A stretch of 64,000 nt of DNA from Centrapalus pauciflorus (Eukaryota > Streptophyta > Magnoliopsida > Asterales > Asteraceae). Below the pieces are notes generated by a model. It was not told the origin of the DNA. It saw only the letters and a list, made by a program, of their open reading frames with translations, and did not search any database. Made by a program: the position numbers and the translations under genes. Below, piece by piece: positions 60,065-64,000 of this stretch. How positions within the stretch are numbered: the first letter of the stretch is position 1; every line of letters starts with the position of its first letter. The stretch covers positions 186,001 to 250,000 of the forward strand of contig JAANYP010002658.1 of the NCBI GenBank assembly GCA_020465985.1, given 5' to 3'.

Positions 60065-60646
60065 TTAGGACAAATATTTTCATTTTATTATCAAGTAAGC
60101 TACATGTTAAAAGCATATTAAATCTAGAAGATTTGGACTATACAACCTAGAAGGTTTTAGTTTTGTTTCTCTTCTCGTTACTCCGGAACACGACTTAAAA
60201 AGTCTTTATCATTGTTTTTATTTTTTATTTTCGTAACTTAAACAGGAAATGTTGATAGAAAAGTTTAGGTATTTGACAATACACATGGAGTATGTGACAC
60301 ATGGTGGCTTTTAGATTTCCTTTATAGTCTTTGTGTTTCATGTGTGTGCCCTTGGCTAACTTTCTTTGCTTAGGATTTCCAAGGTTTGATTAGGGGCCTT
60401 TGTTTGTGTGTTTAGATCCCTTTATGTGTATGTACCATCAAAATGGTTACTCATTTTTTCAATTATCAAAATGCGTAAAACTAATGATCACTTTTCAAAC
60501 GTAAAGCCAACTTCCCTCTTATTATTCGTTTTTAGAAATTCTTTTTCGATAAAACACAATCGTGAATAAAATGAATGTAACTTACAAATATAAACATTTC
60601 CAATATTTGCAATGAAACTTGTTTAAATGACCTTAACCAATGTTTA

Positions 60647-60648
<2 letters not shown>
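60065..60648. other. Intergenic DNA
   Basis: No gene or element recognised. Confidence 0.5.

Positions 60649-60719
<71 letters not shown>
60649..60719. repeat. (TA)n microsatellite
   Basis: About 35 TA units. Unlike most long TA tracts in this window, no TIR element was recognised next to it. Confidence 0.95.
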
Positions 60720-60723
<4 letters not shown>

Positions 60724-61204
60724 AAGAAATGATTTTTCTCAGTGAAAAAAAAAAAGACAAATCCATAAGCATGGAAGACGAAAAAGAAGGAATAAAATAA
60801 TCAACAAATTATTTAAATATTTTATTGGAAACTATGTATGTATGAATGGACAATGGTCCTCCTTCTAAGTTCTATCCCCTAAATTCTTAATATCTAACTT
60901 TTCCCCATATTTGTATGGTTCCATATCCACTGCTTTTTGGATCTTTCTTATCCATCTTCAATTCTTATCTCCAAAAGTCAAATAAAACATACTCCAATTT
61001 TGTTTCATTAATTTAATCATTTTAAATTAATATATTTTATACAATGCATATTTTAATTTATTTGCACTTTTATAATCTATCTTTACTGTATAAATCCACG
61101 TTTGCATATGAGGTGCTAACATACTTTATATATGGGAAAAAACACCTTCATTATTTAACTCGAATATGTTAATTAGCCGAATATGTTTACTTGTTAATTT
61201 AAGT

Positions 61205-61502
61205 GTTTATTATAAAAAAACCAACATGTTTTAATGTTTTTTGCGTTTTCGTCTCACCATGTTATTTTTTCCATAAAAGTTCTCAAGTTAATTTTTCTTT
61301 TTTGATTTAGTGAAATTTGGATATTAGATACCAGTTTTTCAGTTTTTAAAAACCCGGTTCACAAATTATAACCGGGGTCTAATGTCTAAATTTCACTAAA
61401 CCAAAAAGAAAAAAATAACATGAGGTTTTTTATTGAAAAAAAATAACATGGAGGGACGAAAACGTAAAAAATGTAAAAACATGTTGTTTTTTCATAATAA
61501 AC
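61205..61502. mobile_element. Fold-back element, copy 2
   Basis: About 300 bp and matches 55095-55400: 'ccaacatgtttt' at left, 'tgaaatttggatattaga' and its inverse around 'aaaacccggtt', 'aacatgttgttttttcat' at right. The minus-strand open frame at 61386-61697 partly covers it and is not a gene. Confidence 0.75.
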
Positions 61503-63840
61503 CCTTAATTTAACGTACACGATATTAAAAAACAAAACTATATAAAAACAAATAAACACATTAATAGAAACTCTAATTACTAGATAATTTGTCAAATAGA
61601 CCCAAAATAAAAAAAAAAATAGACATCTTTTTTTTTTTATATAAATGTTTTTTTGTTTATTAATCTTAAATAACCAGGGGTGGATTGCCGGATTCAAATG
61701 TTAGATAGAGGTAGTATACTAGTACGTGCAATGGGTTCCCTACTTTCCTCCCAAGCTTTGTTTCACAATGTAAAATGTTTCAAAAAGTTTTGTGTTCAAC
61801 TGACAAATTTTTGATTGGGCAATTAATTTTTTTTTTTTAAGTGTGCAACTTGACTAGAAAACAAATTATACCTCAGATAAAAAATAAAAGTTAAATACTT
61901 AAATCACTATAACTAGATAAGTAATAAACAATAACGAACAAAATCCAACCATATATTTTATTGAACTCAATAAAATATCCAAATCTAATCCTAAACACAA
62001 TCATATATTAAACCCTACTTAAAACTCAATACTACTTTTAAACCCAAATCAGTGACCTCTCCTTTGTGATTGGCTTTTGTAAAAAATAGATACCCAGAGA
62101 GCTAAGTTTAGCGATTGGCCTAATAAAAAGAAAAAAAAGTAATTTTTAACTGATATTATTTAATTAATTACACTTTTTATTTATAATTGTATTATTTGTG
62201 CTATTTTAAATCCAAAATACTCATTTATTGGTCCGACCTAAACAATAAAGTTATTTGAAATTTAGAGTTGGAAACGCAAGGAAAAATTATGCAACAGATC
62301 TCTTCAAAACCTGAGTCCACTACTGCTTACTTATTTTGAAATGAAATTGTCGAAATTTAAACCCCAAGTAACATCAAATTAATAATATTAAAATGATATT
62401 CGAAATAACATATGTGTAATTAATATATCTATAGCTTTTAAATGTATATTAAAACATGTCTTTAATTAGGCTACAAAAATTTATATCTATAGCTTTTAAA
62501 TGTTATCTCTTTTAAGTAAAAGGAAATTTAGGAGGTGGAGAAAGTAAGTCTTGTAGTAAATAAGTAGTTTAGGAGTAGTAGTAGGATAGTTTCCCGTTAA
62601 AAAAAAAGTAAAAAGAAAATATGATCGTAAGAATAGAAGAATAGATATAAAATAGTTAGCATCTTTTCCATTTTCCGAAAGAAATATACAATTTAGCAGC
62701 AAGGTTGATGTTTGTTATAAATTGAACATTAGTTATATGGTAGTATTTCCAAAGTCTAGTCTTTCCTTTTTAATTTTCATAGTCACTTTATTCGAGACAA
62801 ACATTTGAAATATACGAAGAAAGAGGAGGCCTTAGAAAAAATATCGGAGATGGAGGTGCGAAAAAGATCAAAGAAAGAGAGATGGAAGTGGTGATTTACA
62901 GTTTTTGAAAATTCTGAATGATCGTAACTTATCCAACATAAACATGAAATCATCATAATTTTGGGAATTTCTTAAAATCATGTTATTTTATTTTTAATCT
63001 TAAAATTAAATATATGAATTAAAATTTTCAATATTACCTGAACGACTCTTATGACGCATTGAGGTATTCTTGTGATACATATTGGTTTTCAAGGTTTTCC
63101 GATGCATAATAGTTTTTCATTATAAAATTTCAAGTAAAATCAAACGAACTTAAATCAGATAATTGGGTTTGATATGTTTATACATCTTTAATTATTAGTA
63201 TTTGTAATGATTAAAAAGTGATCAAATATATATATATATATAAATAAATAAAAAGTAATGGTTGGATATATGCACCGCAGAAAACCACGACCAACATTAT
63301 TAATTCGGTTCCTGATTCCCCCCACCCACCCACCCACCCACTTACTTACAACCCATTGAATTTGGATCTCATTTCTCCATCTTACTCTTATTTTATCACT
63401 CCCAAACCCATTTGCTTTTTAATACTCCTTTAACTGTTTACAAGCTTACATTGATGTTAGATTATATATTTAAAAAAATTTGAAGAAACTTGTACAATTT
63501 ACAGCAAAAGACCACCCGGACCGGTCACGAATCTATAACGCAAAGGTCCAACTTTATTGATGTAATAAAATGAAAGAGTGAGACGGTTATGTATAGAGTC
63601 GGATCAGGTTATAACTATTAGTTAATACTTGTTTATTATACTGAAATATGAAACTTCAACCACATTTTAATGTTTTTCCAGTTGTTTACAATGAGTTTTA
63701 ATACTTTAGAAACAACTATAAACGACTTACACATCTTTTTTAATAAATGACAATAAACTATCTGTCTGGTCCTGTCCGATTCTGGTATGTTTTTATTCGG
63801 TCCGGCTTGAATAAAATGAGTTTTTTTTTTTTTCTCATTT
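61503..63840. other. AT-rich intergenic DNA
   Basis: No gene recognised. 63040-63115 weakly resembles the right arm of family E ('ggttttcaaggttttccgatgcat'). A (CCCA)n run lies at about 63319-63341 and a (TA)n at 63228-63242. Confidence 0.5.
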
Positions 63841-63841
63841 C

Positions 63842-64000
63842 ATGGTATTTCTTTTGAATGGCAATCTAACATACTCCTACTCCTAATGCACTCATTTGCC
63901 CCAAGTGGAGACTTCAGAAATTACTTTCACCACATAAATTCAAACTTACATCCGACGAGAGTCGAATCCGTGACTTATCACTTGCATACCACCTCTCATA
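63842..64000 (-). mobile_element. SINE-like element, cut by the window end
   Basis: On the minus strand it reads 'tatgagaggtgg', 'ggattcgactctcgtcgga', 'aatttatgtggtg', then 'ggagtatgttag'. This aligns throughout with 59587-59745. The 5' end lies beyond the window. Confidence 0.55.

Overview
This is a nuclear window from a plant, almost certainly a eudicot. Evidence: spliced alpha-expansin, AP-3 beta-adaptin, RLCK-VII kinase and XH-domain genes, a nuclear tRNA-Lys, a chromovirus-type Ty3/gypsy retrotransposon with an initiator-Met primer site, Helitrons with CTAG ends, and dense AT-rich MITEs. The style of the SINE and MITE families made me think of Asteraceae, but that is only an impression. 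No CRISPR, operon or prokaryotic feature is present.

Layout. 1-12.9 kb is gene-free repeat: a 232-bp tandem duplication, hAT-like remnants, Helitrons, and a run of terminal-inverted-repeat (TIR) elements strung inside (TA)n arrays. 12.94-14.44 kb holds a three-exon alpha-expansin gene (+, 255 aa). 14.7-18.9 kb is AT-rich, with a Mutator-like MITE bearing a 10-bp target duplication. 18.89-23.55 kb carries a five-exon minus-strand gene for a 350-aa coiled-coil + XH protein of the IDN2/FDM (RNA-directed DNA methylation) family. Its expected zf-XS and XS domains lie just upstream (24.07-24.80 kb) as a relic with stops and frameshifts. 25.3-33.0 kb holds an 11-exon AP-3 beta subunit gene (+, 1139 aa) with one GC-AG intron. 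tRNA-Lys(UUU) is at 33.74 kb (-). 34.98-37.45 kb is a six-exon receptor-like cytoplasmic kinase (-, 388 aa) with an N-terminal acylation motif and a GA microsatellite just upstream.

38.3-64 kb is again repeat: nested hAT-like elements, a Mutator-like MITE with perfect 9-bp duplications, Helitrons, and a second chain of TIR elements joined by (TA)n tracts. That chain ends in a possible solo LTR, which is split by an 8.4-kb Ty3/gypsy element (45.87-54.26 kb, minus orientation) whose gag-pol frame is broken by two stops and one frameshift. Distal to it are Tourist-like MITEs, fold-back elements, another hAT and a small SINE family.

The genes do not form a pathway; they are ordinary neighbours in a repeat-rich plant region. 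The two points most worth pursuing are the decapitated FDM gene, which keeps an intact coiled-coil/XH reading frame beside a decayed dsRNA-binding half, and the repeated joining of unrelated TIR elements to (TA)n microsatellites, reminiscent of rice Micron elements. All exon models were built by hand from splice signals, frame continuity and family knowledge; no alignment or transcript was available.
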